Shown here: positions 10,865-21,004 of the stretch, one piece after another | Layout: every line of letters starts with the position of its first letter | Numbering within the stretch: the stretch's first letter is position 1 | Assembly: GCF_012931845.1 (NCBI RefSeq) | Contig: NZ_CP051884.1 | Location: 372,001 to 436,000, forward strand | Source of the DNA: Cellulomonas taurus | GTDB lineage: Bacteria; Actinomycetota; Actinomycetes; Actinomycetales; Cellulomonadaceae | DNA: 64,000 nt | Direction: 5' to 3' | Translations under genes and position numbers: made by a program | Notes under the pieces: model-generated | The model's database searches: none | What the model saw: only the letters and a program-made list of their open reading frames with translations | Told to the model about the DNA's origin: nothing

Positions 10865-11582
10865 CGACATCGTGCACAAGGACACCGGTCAGGGTGGTGC
10901 GGTGCAGCGCTCCGGCCGCGAGGTCGCGGCCCCGCAGCCGTACCAGTCGCTGATCCCGAAGCGCTCGCCGCTGGAGGACGCCCTCGGGCCGGCCGCCGGG
11001 TTCGGCGTGACGATCAAGAACTTCTTCAGCAAGACCGTCACCGAGCAGTACCCGCGCGAACCCGCTCGGGTGAAGCCCCGGTTCCACGGTCGCCACCAGC
11101 TGAACCGCTACCCGGACGGGCTGGAGAAGTGCATCGGCTGCGAGCTGTGCGCCTGGGCATGCCCGGCGGACGCGATCTACGTCGAGGCAGCCGACAACAC
11201 CGCCGAGCAGCAGTTCTCGCCGGGGGAGCGCTACGGCCGCGTCTACCAGATCAACTATCTGCGCTGCATCTTCTGCGGGCTCTGCATCGAGGCGTGCCCG
11301 ACCCGGGCCCTCACGATGACCAACGAGTTCGAGCTCGCCGGTCCGACCCGGGAGGGCCTGATCTTCGAGAAGCAGGACCTGCTGGCGCCGCTCGCCGACG
11401 GCATGCTCACCGCGCCGCACCCGATGGTCGAGGGCACCACGGACACCGAGTACTACCGGGGTGAGGTCACCGCACCGACCGCCGCCCAGGTGGACTGGGT
11501 CGCCGAGCAGCGCCCGGACGACCCGTCGCTCGCGGCCGCTCGGACCCGCGCCGGGGCAGGAGAGGGGCAGGAGACCCGATGA
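10857..11582 (+). CDS. nuoI: NADH-quinone oxidoreductase subunit I
   Basis: NuoI is a ferredoxin-like subunit with two 4Fe-4S clusters (N6a, N6b), seen as [12 protein letters not shown] and [12 protein letters not shown]. These pass electrons to N2 in NuoB. The start is taken as GTG at 10857 (MADDIVHK), overlapping the nuoH stop, giving 241 residues. The C-terminus is extended and polar compared with enterobacterial NuoI. Confidence 0.96.
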   Translation: MADDIVHKDTGQGGAVQRSGREVAAPQPYQSLIPKRSPLEDALGPAAGFGVTIKNFFSKTVTEQYPREPARVKPRFHGRHQLNRYPDGLEKCIGCELCAWACPADAIYVEAADNTAEQQFSPGERYGRVYQINYLRCIFCGLCIEACPTRALTMTNEFELAGPTREGLIFEKQDLLAPLADGMLTAPHPMVEGTTDTEYYRGEVTAPTAAQVDWVAEQRPDDPSLAAARTRAGAGEGQETR

Positions 11583-12481
11583 ACAACCCGTCGACCGCCG
11601 AGGCAGTCCTGTTCTGGGTGCTGGCGATCGTCATGGTCGCCGCCGCCTGCGGGCTGCTGTTCGCGCGGAAGGCCGTGCACGCCGCGATGAGCGTCGTGCT
11701 CGTGATGATCTGCCTGGCGTTCATGTACGTCACCCAGGACGCCCCCTTCCTCGGGGTGGTCCAGGTGGTCGTCTACACCGGCGCCGTGATGATGCTGTTC
11801 CTGTTCGTGCTGATGCTGGTCGGGGTCGACGCCTCGGACTCGCTGGTCGAGACGATCAAGGGCCAGCGCTGGGTCGGCTGGCTGGCGGGCATCGGCCTGG
11901 CGGTCGTGCTGATCGGCGTCGTGGTGAACGCGACCTTCCCGGAGGTCGCCGGTCTGGACGAGGCCAATGCCGACGGCAACCCGACCGGGGTCGCGCGGAT
12001 CATCTTCGGTCAGCACGTCTTCGGCCTGGAGGTGGTCGGCGCCCTGCTGGTGATCGCCGCCCTCGGTGCCCTGGTGCTCACCCACCGCACCCGGCTCAAG
12101 AAGCTGATCAAGCAGCCGGAGCGCCAGGCGCTGCGGATGAAGGCCGGCGGGCGGGTCACCCCGCTGCCCGCCCCCGGTGTCTACGCCCGGCACAACGCGA
12201 TGGACGTCCCGGCACTCGACCCGCAGGGCAACCCGATCGAGGACTCGGTGCCGCGTGTGCTCCGGATCCGCGGCCAGGAGGCCGGTACCGCGAGCTACCA
12301 CGCCGACACCTACCGCCGCGCGGTCACCGCCGTGGTCGACTCGCCTGATGACCCCGCCGCGCTGCTCGGCACGGAGGAGTCCGAGGCGAAGCCCCCGGCC
12401 GCTGCTCCGGGCCAGACCAGCGGACCCACCACGGATGTGGATCTGGGCCCCGCGTCGACGAAGACGGAGACCGAGCCGTGA
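11579..12481 (+). CDS. nuoJ: NADH-quinone oxidoreductase subunit J
   Basis: The membrane subunit has five hydrophobic helices in residues 5-170, including the conserved [24 protein letters not shown] segment. At 300 residues it is longer than the enterobacterial protein (about 184): residues 180-300 form a hydrophilic cytoplasmic tail of unknown role, common in actinobacterial NuoJ. Start and stop both overlap the neighbouring genes. Confidence 0.96.
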   Translation: MNNPSTAEAVLFWVLAIVMVAAACGLLFARKAVHAAMSVVLVMICLAFMYVTQDAPFLGVVQVVVYTGAVMMLFLFVLMLVGVDASDSLVETIKGQRWVGWLAGIGLAVVLIGVVVNATFPEVAGLDEANADGNPTGVARIIFGQHVFGLEVVGALLVIAALGALVLTHRTRLKKLIKQPERQALRMKAGGRVTPLPAPGVYARHNAMDVPALDPQGNPIEDSVPRVLRIRGQEAGTASYHADTYRRAVTAVVDSPDDPAALLGTEESEAKPPAAAPGQTSGPTTDVDLGPASTKTETEP

Positions 12482-12777
12482 GCCTGACCCACTACCTGGT
12501 GCTGTCCGGGATCCTGTTCTCGATCGGGGCCGCCACCGTGCTGCTCCGCCGGAACGCGATCATCGTGTTCATGGGCATCGAGCTGATGCTGAACGCCTCG
12601 AATCTCGCCCTGGTGACCTTCTCCCGCCTGCACGGGAACCTGACCGGCCAGGTGATGGCCTTCTTCGTCATGGTGGTCGCCGCGGCCGAGGTGGTCGTCG
12701 GACTGGCGATCATCGTGTCGATCTTCCGCACCCGGAAGTCGGCCTCGGTCGACGACATCAACCTGTTGAAGAGCTGA
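12478..12777 (+). CDS. nuoK: NADH-quinone oxidoreductase subunit K
   Basis: The 99-residue subunit has three transmembrane helices with the conserved membrane glutamates in [12 protein letters not shown] (helix 2) and [13 protein letters not shown] (helix 3), both part of the proton path. It is homologous to MrpC of cation antiporters. The GTG start at 12478 overlaps the nuoJ stop. Confidence 0.98.
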   Translation: MSLTHYLVLSGILFSIGAATVLLRRNAIIVFMGIELMLNASNLALVTFSRLHGNLTGQVMAFFVMVVAAAEVVVGLAIIVSIFRTRKSASVDDINLLKS

Positions 12778-12784
12778 GGGGACC

Positions 12785-14722
12785 GTGAACGACCTGACCT
12801 CCCTCGCCCCATTGCTGGTGGCGGTGCCGCTGGCGAGCGCGGCGGTGCTGCTGCTGCTCGGCCGGGCGGCCGACCGCTGGGGCCACTGGCTCGGCGTGCT
12901 GGCCTCCGCCGCCTCCTTCGTGGTGGGCGCGCTGCTGCTGATCGACCTGCTCGGGCGCGATGCCGCCGACCGGGTGGTGGACGTGCACCTGTTCGACTGG
13001 ATCAGCGTCGGCAGCTTCGACCTGTCCGCCGGACTGCGGGTGGACCCGCTGTCGCTGACCTTCGTGCTGCTGGTGACGTTCGTCGGCACCCTGATCCACC
13101 TCTACTCGGTCGCCTACATGGCGCACGACGTGGCCCGGCGCCGGTTCTTCGCCTACCTGAACCTGTTCATCGCCGCGATGCTGATCCTGGTGCTCGCCGA
13201 CTCCTACCTCCTGCTGTTCGTCGGCTGGGAGGGTGTCGGTCTGGCGTCCTACCTGCTGATCGGCTTCTGGAACTACCGCACCGAGTACGCGGTCGCCGCC
13301 AAGAAGGCGTTCGTCGCCAACAGGGTCGGTGACATCGGCCTGCTGGTCGCGATGGGGCTGCTGTTCAGCCAGCTCGGTTCGCTGGACTTCGCGTCGGTGT
13401 CCGCCGGGGTCGAGTCGGGTGCGGTGTCCACCGGGATGCTGACCGCGATCGGTCTGATGCTGCTGCTCGCCGCCTGCGGCAAGTCGGCGCAGTTCCCGTT
13501 GCAGTCCTGGCTCGGCGACGCGATGGCCGGTCCGACCCCGGTGTCGGCGCTGATCCACGCGGCCACCATGGTCACCGCCGGTGTCTACCTGATCGTGCGC
13601 TCGGCACCGGTGTTCGAGGGTGCGCCCACCGCGCAGCTGATCGTCACCATCGTCGGTGCGATCACCCTGGTGCTCGGCGCGATCATCGGCTGCGCCAAGG
13701 ACGACATCAAGAAGGCGCTGGCCGCCTCCACGATGTCCCAGATCGGCTACATGGTGCTGGCGGCGGGTCTCGGCCCGATCGGCTACGCCTTCGCGATCTT
13801 CCACCTGGTGACCCACGGCTTCTTCAAGGCCGGGATGTTCCTGGGTGCCGGGTCGGTGATGCACGGCATGGACGACACCACCGACATGCGGCACTTCGGT
13901 GCGCTGCGCACCTCGATGACGATCACCTGGGCCACCTTCGGCCTCGGCTGGTTGGCGATCCTGGGTGTGCCGCCGTTCTCCGGCTTCTGGTCCAAGGACA
14001 AGATCATCGAGTCAGCGTTCGTGGTGCCCGAGGGTGCCGGCGAATGGCGAGCCTGGGTGTTCGGCATCGTGGCCCTGGTCGGTGCCGGGATCACCGCCTT
14101 CTACATGTCGCGGATGTTCTTCATGACGTTCCACGGCAAGGCGCGCTGGACCGACAATGCCTCGCAGGCAAGCGACGAGCGACCGCTGCGGCACCCGCAC
14201 GAGTCGCCGTGGCTGATGACCATTCCAATGATCATCCTGGCGGTCGGCTCGCTCGGCCTGGGCTTCGTGCTCCAGCTCGGCGGCGGGTTCACCCACTGGC
14301 TGGAGCCGGTGACCGGTCATGTCGAGCACCACGAGCCGGTGCTGTCCGTCCCGGTGATCCAGATCGTGACGCTGCTCGCGGTCGCCATCGGTCTGGTGCT
14401 GGCCTGGCGGCAGTACGGCGCGCTGCCGGTGCCGACCACCGCCCCGCGCGGATCGGTGCTGACCCGGGCGGCCCGGGTCGACATGTACCAGGACACCGTG
14501 AACGACGCCGTCCTGGTGCAGCCCGGTCAGTACCTGACCCGCTCGCTGGTCTACGGCGACCGGTCGGTGGTCGACGGCGCGTTCACCGGCCTCGGCAAGC
14601 TCACCGTCGGGATCGGCCAGTTGCTGCGACGCCTGCAGTCCGGCTACGTCCGGCAGTACGCCGCGACCATGCTGTTCGGCCTGGTCGTGCTGGCGGTCGT
14701 CGTCCTGGCCCCGCGGATCTGA
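12785..14722 (+). CDS. nuoL: NADH-quinone oxidoreductase subunit L
   Basis: NuoL is the distal antiporter-like proton pump of complex I. Motifs include [18 protein letters not shown] (pump glutamate) near residue 145, the lysine-bearing [38 protein letters not shown] near 230-265, and the [17 protein letters not shown] helix. A long C-terminal lateral helix region ends the 645-residue protein. The GTG start at 12785 has GAGGGGA upstream. Confidence 0.97.
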   Translation: MNDLTSLAPLLVAVPLASAAVLLLLGRAADRWGHWLGVLASAASFVVGALLLIDLLGRDAADRVVDVHLFDWISVGSFDLSAGLRVDPLSLTFVLLVTFVGTLIHLYSVAYMAHDVARRRFFAYLNLFIAAMLILVLADSYLLLFVGWEGVGLASYLLIGFWNYRTEYAVAAKKAFVANRVGDIGLLVAMGLLFSQLGSLDFASVSAGVESGAVSTGMLTAIGLMLLLAACGKSAQFPLQSWLGDAMAGPTPVSALIHAATMVTAGVYLIVRSAPVFEGAPTAQLIVTIVGAITLVLGAIIGCAKDDIKKALAASTMSQIGYMVLAAGLGPIGYAFAIFHLVTHGFFKAGMFLGAGSVMHGMDDTTDMRHFGALRTSMTITWATFGLGWLAILGVPPFSGFWSKDKIIESAFVVPEGAGEWRAWVFGIVALVGAGITAFYMSRMFFMTFHGKARWTDNASQASDERPLRHPHESPWLMTIPMIILAVGSLGLGFVLQLGGGFTHWLEPVTGHVEHHEPVLSVPVIQIVTLLAVAIGLVLAWRQYGALPVPTTAPRGSVLTRAARVDMYQDTVNDAVLVQPGQYLTRSLVYGDRSVVDGAFTGLGKLTVGIGQLLRRLQSGYVRQYAATMLFGLVVLAVVVLAPRI

Positions 14723-14737
14723 GGGAGAAGAAGAACC

Positions 14738-16336
14738 TTGCTCACGCTCACCCCCGCCGCGACGGTCTCCGCCGACGTCCCCTGGCTCACCCTGCTGATC
14801 GTGTGGCCGCTGATCGGCGCCGCACTGCTCTGGCTGCTGCCCCGCCCCGCGGGCACCACCGCCGCTGGCCCGCGCCGGGTCCGCGAGATCGCCCTCGGTT
14901 TCGCGCTGGTCGAGGTGGTGCTGGCGGTCGTCGCCGGGATCACCGCCTTCGGCTCCGGTGCGAACGCCGGTGACTACCAGCTGTCCGAGCTGCACCAGTG
15001 GATCCCGCAGTTCGGCATCTCCTACGCCCTGGGCGTCACCGGTGTCGGCATGCTGCTGATCGGGATGGCCGTGGTCCTGGTGCCGCTGGTCGTGCTGGCC
15101 GCCTGGAAGGAACAGGGCTCGCAGTCCGAGCCGTCCAACAAGCTGCGGCACTACCTGGCGCTGGTCCTGGTGCTGACCTCGTTCATGGTCGCGGTCTTCG
15201 CCGCCCGGGACCTGTTCCTGTTCTACGTGCTCTTCGAGGCGATGCTGATCCCGGTCTACTTCATGATCGGCGCCTTCGGCGGACCGCAGCGGCGCTACGC
15301 GGCAGTGAAGTTCCTGCTGTTCTCGCTCGCCGGTGGTCTGGTCATGCTGGTCGGCGTCATCGTGCTCTACCTGCACGGACCCGGCGGCGAGCAGGGCTTC
15401 CTGATCAGCAACCTCACCGGCCTGGACCTGCCGACCGGCACCGGCCGCTGGCTGTTCCTGGCGTTCTTCCTCGCCTTCGCGATCAAGGCGCCGATGTTCC
15501 CGGTGCACTCCTGGCTGCCGGACACCGCCGAGCAGGCACCGGCTGGGACCTCGACCCTGCTGGTCGGCGTGCTGGACAAGGTGGGCACCTTCGGGATGCT
15601 GACCCTGTGCCTGCCGTTCTTCCCCGAGGCGTCCCGCTGGGCGGCCCCGGTGATCATCGTGCTGGCCCTGGTGTCGATCTTCTACGGTGCGCTGCTCGCC
15701 CTCGGTCAGCAGGACATGTTCCGACTGGTCGCCTACACCTCCGTGTCGCACTTCGGGTTCATCGTGCTGGGCATCTTCGCCTTCACCTCGACCTCGATCG
15801 GCGGCTCGTCGTTCTACATGGTCAACCACGGTCTGAGCACCGGGGGACTGTTCCTGCTGGTCGGCTTCCTGGTCGCCCGCAAGGGCTCCGCGCGGATCGC
15901 CGACTTCGGCGGGCTGCAGAAGGTCACCCCGGTGCTGGCCGGGACCTTCCTGGTGATCGGCCTGTCGGCGCTGTCGCTGCCCGGCCTGTCCACCTTCGTC
16001 AGTGAGTTCCTGGTCATCGTCGGCACTTTCGCCACCCACCGTCCGGCGGCGATCATCGCGGCCGTCGCCGTGGTGCTCGCGGCGCTGTACGTGCTCTGGA
16101 CCTACCAGCGGGTGTTCACCGGCCCGGTCCGGGACGACCTGGCCGAGACCCGGGACCTGTCGGGTCGGGAGCGCTGGGTGGTCGGACCGCTGATCGCCCT
16201 GATGCTGGTGCTCGGCTTCTACCCGGCACCGGCGCTCGACCTGGTGGACCAGCCGGCCGCCACCACCATCACGCAGGTGGGCGTCACCGACGCCCCGGAT
16301 CCGGTCACCGCTGGTGACGAGGGGAGCGAGCAGTGA
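14738..16336 (+). CDS. nuoM: NADH-quinone oxidoreductase subunit M
   Basis: NuoM is the second antiporter-like pump subunit. Visible motifs are FYVLFEAMLIPVYFMIGAFGG (pump glutamate) and AIKAPMFPVHSWLPDTAEQAPAGTSTLL (lysine helix). The protein has 532 residues and about 14 helices. The start is an unusual TTG at 14738, supported by GGGAGAAG at 14723-14730 and by alignment to the expected N-terminus. The stop overlaps the nuoN GTG. Confidence 0.96.
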   Translation: MLTLTPAATVSADVPWLTLLIVWPLIGAALLWLLPRPAGTTAAGPRRVREIALGFALVEVVLAVVAGITAFGSGANAGDYQLSELHQWIPQFGISYALGVTGVGMLLIGMAVVLVPLVVLAAWKEQGSQSEPSNKLRHYLALVLVLTSFMVAVFAARDLFLFYVLFEAMLIPVYFMIGAFGGPQRRYAAVKFLLFSLAGGLVMLVGVIVLYLHGPGGEQGFLISNLTGLDLPTGTGRWLFLAFFLAFAIKAPMFPVHSWLPDTAEQAPAGTSTLLVGVLDKVGTFGMLTLCLPFFPEASRWAAPVIIVLALVSIFYGALLALGQQDMFRLVAYTSVSHFGFIVLGIFAFTSTSIGGSSFYMVNHGLSTGGLFLLVGFLVARKGSARIADFGGLQKVTPVLAGTFLVIGLSALSLPGLSTFVSEFLVIVGTFATHRPAAIIAAVAVVLAALYVLWTYQRVFTGPVRDDLAETRDLSGRERWVVGPLIALMLVLGFYPAPALDLVDQPAATTITQVGVTDAPDPVTAGDEGSEQ

Positions 16337-18114
16337 CCTTCAACGCTCCGGACATCGCGTGGGCCCAGCTCACCCCGGTGCTCCTGCCGCTCGGTGCGGC
16401 GGTGATCGGCGTCCTGATCGAGGCCTTCGCCCCCCGGGCGGCCCGTCGCCCCAGCCAGCTGGTGCTGTCGATCCTGGCCCTGCTCGGCAGCATCGTCGCG
16501 GTCGGCTTCCTCTGGTCGGACGTCAAGGACACCGGCGGCACCGACGTGCTCGGCGGTTCGGTGCTGGTGGACGGCCCGACCCTTGTGCTGCAGGCGATCA
16601 TCGCGCTGCTGGCCCTGCTCGCGGTGCTGATCGCCGCCGACCGGACCACCACCGGCGAGGACGCGTTCGCCCCGCAGGCGGCCTCGGTCCCCGGCTCCGG
16701 TTACGAGGAGTCGGCCCGGCGCGCCGGTCTGCAGCAGACCGAGATCTTCCCGCTGATGCTCTTCGCCACCGGCGGCATGATGATCTTCCCGGCCACCGGT
16801 GACCTGCTCACCCTGTTCGTCGCCCTCGAGGTGCTGTCGCTGCCGCTGTACCTGCTGACCGGGATGGCGCGCCGCCGCCGCCTGCTCAGCCAGGAGGCGT
16901 CGATGAAGTACTTCCTGCTGGGTGCCTTCGCCTCGGCGCTGCTGCTGTTCGGCATCGTGCTGCTCTACGGCTACTCCGGCTCGCTGCGCTACAGCGACAT
17001 CGCCGCCGCGGTCACCACCACCACCGGGATGGACGGCCTGCTGCTGGTCGGCTCGCTGCTGGTCCTGATCGGCCTGCTGTTCAAGGTCGGCGCGGTGCCG
17101 TTCCACTCCTGGACCCCGGACGTCTACCAGGGTGCGCCGACCCCGATCACCGGCTTCATGGCCGCCTGCACCAAGGTGGCGGCCTTCGGTGCGCTGCTGC
17201 GGGTGTTCTACACGGTGCTGCCCGGCATGCGCTGGGACCTGGAACCGATGATGTGGACCGTCGCGATCGCCACCATGGTGGTCGGCACCGTGATCGCCCT
17301 GGTGCAGACCGACGTCAAGCGGATCCTCGCCTACTCGTCCATCGCCCACGCGGGCTTCGTGCTCACCGGCGTGATCGCGCTCGCCCAGTCCGGCATCGTC
17401 GCGGTGCTGTTCTACCTGCTCGCCTACGGTGCGGCCACGGTCGGCGCCTTCGGCATCGTCTCCCTGGTCCGGGAGCGGGGCGTCGCCTCCACCGAGGTCC
17501 CGGAGGCGGCGGCTGCCTCCCTCGGGGTCGCGGTCGCGGCCGGTGTCCTGCCCGCCGGGTCGGCCGGGTCGGCCGGGTCCACGGTCGCCACCACCGCGGC
17601 CGGGTCCGGTGCCGCCACCGGGTCGACCGCCGACGGTGAGACCGTGGCAGCCGGTGACGACGACGCGACGGTGCTCGGTGAGGCCACCGACCTGTCCCAG
17701 TGGGCGGGACTCGGCCGCACCCACCCGGTGCTCGCCACCACGTTCGCACTGTTCCTGCTGTCCTTCGCCGGCATCCCGCTCACCGCGGGCTTCACCGGCA
17801 AGTTCGCGGTGTTCACCGCCGCGGTCGACGGCGGTACCTGGCCGCTCGCCCTGATCGGTGTGCTCGCCTCCGCCGCCGCGGCGTTCTTCTACGTCCGCCT
17901 GATCGTGCTGATGTTCTTCACCAGCCCGCACGGCGGACCGCTCTCCGACGACGACGCCGACACCACCCTCGACCGGCCGCGCACCGTGGTGGTCACCTCC
18001 CAGGGCTTCGCGGTCGCCGCCATCGCGGTCTGCGCGGTGCTGACGGTGCTGCTGGGCGTGCTGCCCGGACCGGTGCTGGACGCGATCGGTCAGGTAGCGG
18101 TGTTCCTGCCCTGA
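16333..18114 (+). CDS. nuoN: NADH-quinone oxidoreductase subunit N
   Basis: NuoN is the third antiporter-like pump and the last gene of the operon. FKVGAVPFHSWTPDVYQGAPTPITGFMAACTKVAAFG is the lysine-helix signature. At 593 residues it is about 100 longer than E. coli NuoN, mainly because of a low-complexity Ala/Gly/Ser/Thr loop at about residues 395-450 between two helices. That loop is encoded by a short GC-rich repeat (GCCGGGTCG three times near 17554-17580). Confidence 0.96.
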   Translation: MTFNAPDIAWAQLTPVLLPLGAAVIGVLIEAFAPRAARRPSQLVLSILALLGSIVAVGFLWSDVKDTGGTDVLGGSVLVDGPTLVLQAIIALLALLAVLIAADRTTTGEDAFAPQAASVPGSGYEESARRAGLQQTEIFPLMLFATGGMMIFPATGDLLTLFVALEVLSLPLYLLTGMARRRRLLSQEASMKYFLLGAFASALLLFGIVLLYGYSGSLRYSDIAAAVTTTTGMDGLLLVGSLLVLIGLLFKVGAVPFHSWTPDVYQGAPTPITGFMAACTKVAAFGALLRVFYTVLPGMRWDLEPMMWTVAIATMVVGTVIALVQTDVKRILAYSSIAHAGFVLTGVIALAQSGIVAVLFYLLAYGAATVGAFGIVSLVRERGVASTEVPEAAAASLGVAVAAGVLPAGSAGSAGSTVATTAAGSGAATGSTADGETVAAGDDDATVLGEATDLSQWAGLGRTHPVLATTFALFLLSFAGIPLTAGFTGKFAVFTAAVDGGTWPLALIGVLASAAAAFFYVRLIVLMFFTSPHGGPLSDDDADTTLDRPRTVVVTSQGFAVAAIAVCAVLTVLLGVLPGPVLDAIGQVAVFLP

Positions 18115-18137
18115 CCGCGTACCCTCATCGAGTCTCC

Positions 18138-18176
18138 ACCGCCGCCTCGCACCGAGCTCCACCGCGGGGCGGCGGT
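18138..18176 (+). terminator. Possible terminator after nuoN
   Basis: Inverted repeat ACCGCCGCC (18138-18146) / GGCGGCGGT (18168-18176), 9-bp arms with a 21-nt loop and no T-tract, 24 nt after the nuoN stop. It is weak by Rho-independent criteria. Confidence 0.35.
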
Positions 18177-18211
18177 CGCACGTCAGTTCTGCTCCCAGCC
18201 GTCATGCCAGA

Positions 18212-18217
18212 TAGGTT
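18212..18217 (+). promoter_or_regulatory. -10 element for leaderless transcription of the prenyl synthase
   Basis: TAGGTT ends six bases before the GTG at 18224, placing the expected transcription start on the start codon itself. No Shine-Dalgarno sequence precedes this GTG. This suggests that the gene has its own leaderless promoter and is not simply read through from nuo. Confidence 0.45.
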
Positions 18218-18223
18218 CGTCCC

Positions 18224-19228
18224 GTGACATCCTCGACCGCCCTGCCGCTCGCCGACCCGGCCCTCGCCGAGCGGATCGCGGGACGCCTCGACCTGGTCGA
18301 GAACCGCCTGCGCGACGCCGCCGCCTATGCCGACGAGCTGGTGGACAACGCCGCGCACCACCTGGCGGACGCCGGGGGCAAGCGCCTGCGCCCGATGCTG
18401 ACCCTGCTGGCGGCCGAACTCGGCGACGGCGAGCGGGACGAGGTGCTGGCGGCGGCCGTGGTGGTCGAGCTGACCCACCTCGCCTCGCTCTACCACGACG
18501 ACGTGATGGACTCGGCGCCGCTGCGCCGGGGCGCGCCCGCCGCGCACGAGGTGTGGGGCAACTCGGTGGCGATCCTGGTCGGCGACCTGCTGTTCTCCCG
18601 GGCCTCCACCACCGTGGCCGACCTGGGCCCGGAGGCGGTCAAGATCCAGGCCGGGACCTTCGAGCGGCTCTGCCTGGGCCAGCTGCACGAGTCGATGGGC
18701 CCCGCCGAGGGCGACGACCCGGTGCAGCACTACCTCCGCGTGCTGGCGGACAAGACCGCCTCGCTGATCGCCACCTCGGCCCGGCTGGGCGCGATGTACG
18801 GCGGCTGCTCGCCCGAGACCGTGGAGACCGTCGCCGCCTTCGGTGAGCGGATCGGCGTCGCCTTCCAGCTCGCCGACGACGTGATCGACCTGTCCCAGGA
18901 CGGTTCGCTGTCCGGCAAGACCCCCGGCACCGACCTGCGCGAGCAGGTGCCGACCATGCCGGTGTTGCTGCTCCGCGAGCGTGCGGCCCGCGACGGGCGG
19001 GCCGAGGACGTGGCACTGGTCGAGCTGCTCGACTCGGATCTGTCCGACGACGCCGACCTGGCCCGTGCCGTCGCCGCGCTGGCGGGGCACGAGGTCGTCG
19101 CCGAGACCCGGAACCGCGCGCTCAGCCTGGTGGCCGAGGCGGTCGCGATCCTCGCCCCGCTGCCGGACGGGCCGGTGAAGGCGTCGTTCATCTCCTTCGC
19201 CGAAGCCCTGGTCAACCGCGCCAGCTGA
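18224..19228 (+). CDS. Polyprenyl diphosphate synthase (menaquinone side chain)
   Basis: This trans-isoprenyl diphosphate synthase has 334 residues with the first aspartate-rich motif DDVMD at residues 92-96 and the second (LADDVIDL) near 219-223, which hold the magnesium-diphosphate substrates. Relatives (IspB, HepT, GrcC types) make the long C40-C50 chains used for menaquinone. The location behind nuo and near menG/menJ supports a quinone role. Chain length cannot be read reliably by eye. The GTG start lacks a ribosome site and is probably leaderless. Confidence 0.85.
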   Translation: MTSSTALPLADPALAERIAGRLDLVENRLRDAAAYADELVDNAAHHLADAGGKRLRPMLTLLAAELGDGERDEVLAAAVVVELTHLASLYHDDVMDSAPLRRGAPAAHEVWGNSVAILVGDLLFSRASTTVADLGPEAVKIQAGTFERLCLGQLHESMGPAEGDDPVQHYLRVLADKTASLIATSARLGAMYGGCSPETVETVAAFGERIGVAFQLADDVIDLSQDGSLSGKTPGTDLREQVPTMPVLLLRERAARDGRAEDVALVELLDSDLSDDADLARAVAALAGHEVVAETRNRALSLVAEAVAILAPLPDGPVKASFISFAEALVNRAS

Positions 19229-19261
19229 CCGCCCCCGCACCCGCACCGCGCGCTGTCCCCA

Positions 19262-19452
19262 CGGTCGGCACCGCGCGCCCTGTCGCGAAGGTCGGGCACC
19301 GCGCGCCCTGTCGTCGAGGTCGGCACTTCGCGCCAGGAAGAGCTGGCCGAAGTGCCGACCTCAGGCGCGAAGTGCCGATGTGGGGCGCAAGTGCCGACCT
19401 CGGGTGGGAGTTCCGACGTCGGGCCGGCGCGTCGGCCCGAGGTGCCGACCTG
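19262..19452. repeat. Cluster of short intergenic repeats, core AGGTCGGCAC, in both orientations
   Basis: The gap between convergent genes (19229-19537) holds about eight copies of a short motif. Three forward copies (GGTCGGCAC or GGTCGGGCAC, near 19263, 19290 and 19318) recur at 27-28 bp, each followed by CGCGCGCC or TTCGCGCC. They are followed by about five reverse copies (AGTGCCGACCTC or close variants, to about 19452). A related copy (GAGGTCGGTACTTCCCGCC) occurs at about 33852, between murB and the deaminase gene. It looks like a REP-type interspersed element; no gene is seen here. Confidence 0.6.
19316..19362. terminator. Perfect 15-bp inverted repeat between convergent genes
   Basis: GAGGTCGGCACTTCG (19316-19330) pairs perfectly with CGAAGTGCCGACCTC (19348-19362) around a 17-nt loop. 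Lying between two 3' ends, it could end transcription in both directions. There is no T-tract, and it is formed by one forward and one reverse copy of the repeat in this gap. Confidence 0.45.
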
Positions 19453-19537
19453 GGCTGGAGCGCCGGTCCGGGGTGGAGCCGGCGACCTCAGCGACCTGGT
19501 CGCCGGCGTGCCGCACCCGGCGACCCCGGGGCCGCGG

Positions 19538-20908
19538 TCAGTCGGCCGCCAGCTCCAGGGCGACCCGGATCATGTCCTCGCGCGGGACGACCTTGACCCG
19601 CTCGCGCCCCTCCGCCTCGCCCAGGGTGCGCTCGTAGGCGTCCAGCAGCTCCCAGCCGGACCAGTGGATCGGCCGGGCACCCTTGCCGCGCAGGAAGTCC
19701 AGCACCGCCTCCGGCTCCGGCTCGGTGGCCGACGGCAGGCTCGCCGCGTCCGAGACCAGGTGCTCGACGGTCTCCTTGGCATCGGACTTGGTGTGGCCGA
19801 TCAGGCCGACCGGTCCGCGCTTGATCCAGCCGGTGGTGTACACCCCGGGCACGGGGTCCCCGGCGGCGTCGACCACCCGGCCCTCCCGGTTCGCGATCAC
19901 CCCGCCCTGCTCGTCGAACGGCACGCCGGACAGCGGCGACCCGAAGTAGCCCACCGCCCGGTAGACCGCCTGCACCGGCCAGTCGTGGAACTGCCCGGTG
20001 CCGGTGACCGTGCCGTCGCCGGTCAGCACGGTGCGCTCGGTACGCAGACCGACCACCTTGCCGTCCTCGCCGAGCACCTCGGCCGGGGCATGCAGGAAGT
20101 GCAGGTGGATCCGGCGGCTCGCGGTGAGCTCCTCCGGCTCCTTGAGGGTCCAGTCGGTGAGGGTCTTGACGACCTGCTTGGTCTGGTTGGAGGACCGGAT
20201 CGCGGCGTTCGAGCCCTCGTCGAACTCGAAGTCCTCCGGGTACACGATCACGTCGACATCGGGCACGTGGCCCAGCTCGCGCAGCTCCAGGCTGGAGAAC
20301 TTGGCCTGCGCCGGACCACGCCGGGCGAAGACGTGCACGTCGGTCACCGGCGATGCGGCCAGCACCTGGTAGACGTTCTCCGGCACCTCGGTCGGGCGCA
20401 GGTCCTCGGCGTGCTTGGCGAGGATGCGGGCCACGTCCAGCGCCACGTTCCCGGCGCCGATCACCGCGACCTCGCGGTCGTCCAGCGGCCAGGTGCGCGG
20501 CACGTCCGGGTGGCCGTCGTACCAGGACACGAAGTCGGCGGCACCGTAGGAGCCGTCCAGCTCGATGCCCGGGATCGGCAGGTCGGCGTCCCGGATCGCC
20601 CCGGTAGCGAAGATGACCGCGTCGTAGTGCCGCCGGATGTCGTCCAGGGTCAGGTCCGTGCCGAAGTCGACATTGCAGATCAGCCGGATGTCCCCGCGTT
20701 CGAGCACCTTGTGCAGCGCGGTGATGATCTGCTTGATCCGCGGGTGGTCCGGGGCGACGCCGTAGCGCACCAGGCCGAAGGGCGCGGGCAGTCGCTCGAT
20801 CAGGTCGATGGACACGTCCAGGTCGGACCGGGACAGGATGTCGGAGGCGTAGATGCCGGCGGGTCCGGCGCCGATCACGGCCACCCGGACGGGTCGGTGG
20901 GAGCTCAC
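19538..20908 (-). CDS. fprA: Ferredoxin/flavodoxin-NADP(+) reductase, FprA type
   Basis: This is an adrenodoxin-reductase-like flavoprotein that moves electrons between NADPH and ferredoxins. The FAD motif VAVIGAGPAGIYASDIL is at the N-terminus, followed by IERLPAPFGLVRYGVAPDHP and the NADP motif VIGAGNVALDVARIL; TTGWIKRGPVGLIGHTKSDA is the family C-terminal signature. The start is taken as GTG at 20908 because AGAGAAGG lies about seven bases upstream; an in-frame ATG at 20926 would add six residues (MREGCC). The length is 456 residues, as for mycobacterial FprA. Confidence 0.9.
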   Translation of the reverse strand: MSSHRPVRVAVIGAGPAGIYASDILSRSDLDVSIDLIERLPAPFGLVRYGVAPDHPRIKQIITALHKVLERGDIRLICNVDFGTDLTLDDIRRHYDAVIFATGAIRDADLPIPGIELDGSYGAADFVSWYDGHPDVPRTWPLDDREVAVIGAGNVALDVARILAKHAEDLRPTEVPENVYQVLAASPVTDVHVFARRGPAQAKFSSLELRELGHVPDVDVIVYPEDFEFDEGSNAAIRSSNQTKQVVKTLTDWTLKEPEELTASRRIHLHFLHAPAEVLGEDGKVVGLRTERTVLTGDGTVTGTGQFHDWPVQAVYRAVGYFGSPLSGVPFDEQGGVIANREGRVVDAAGDPVPGVYTTGWIKRGPVGLIGHTKSDAKETVEHLVSDAASLPSATEPEPEAVLDFLRGKGARPIHWSGWELLDAYERTLGEAEGRERVKVVPREDMIRVALELAAD

Positions 20909-20991
20909 GCAGCAGCCTTCTCTCATTGGTGGTCGGGTCTGCGGTCAGTCTAGGTGCCGAGGCAAGGGCACCCTCAGTCGGTGGTCGGGGC

Positions 20992-20997
20992 TACCGT
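20992..20997 (+). promoter_or_regulatory. -10 element TACCGT, apparently leaderless start of rarD
   Basis: TACCGT lies seven bases before the GTG at 21005, with no Shine-Dalgarno between. The same arrangement recurs at several other starts in this window (26076, 32456, 48413, 51924, 55635). Confidence 0.45.
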
Positions 20998-21004
20998 CTG
21001 CGCT

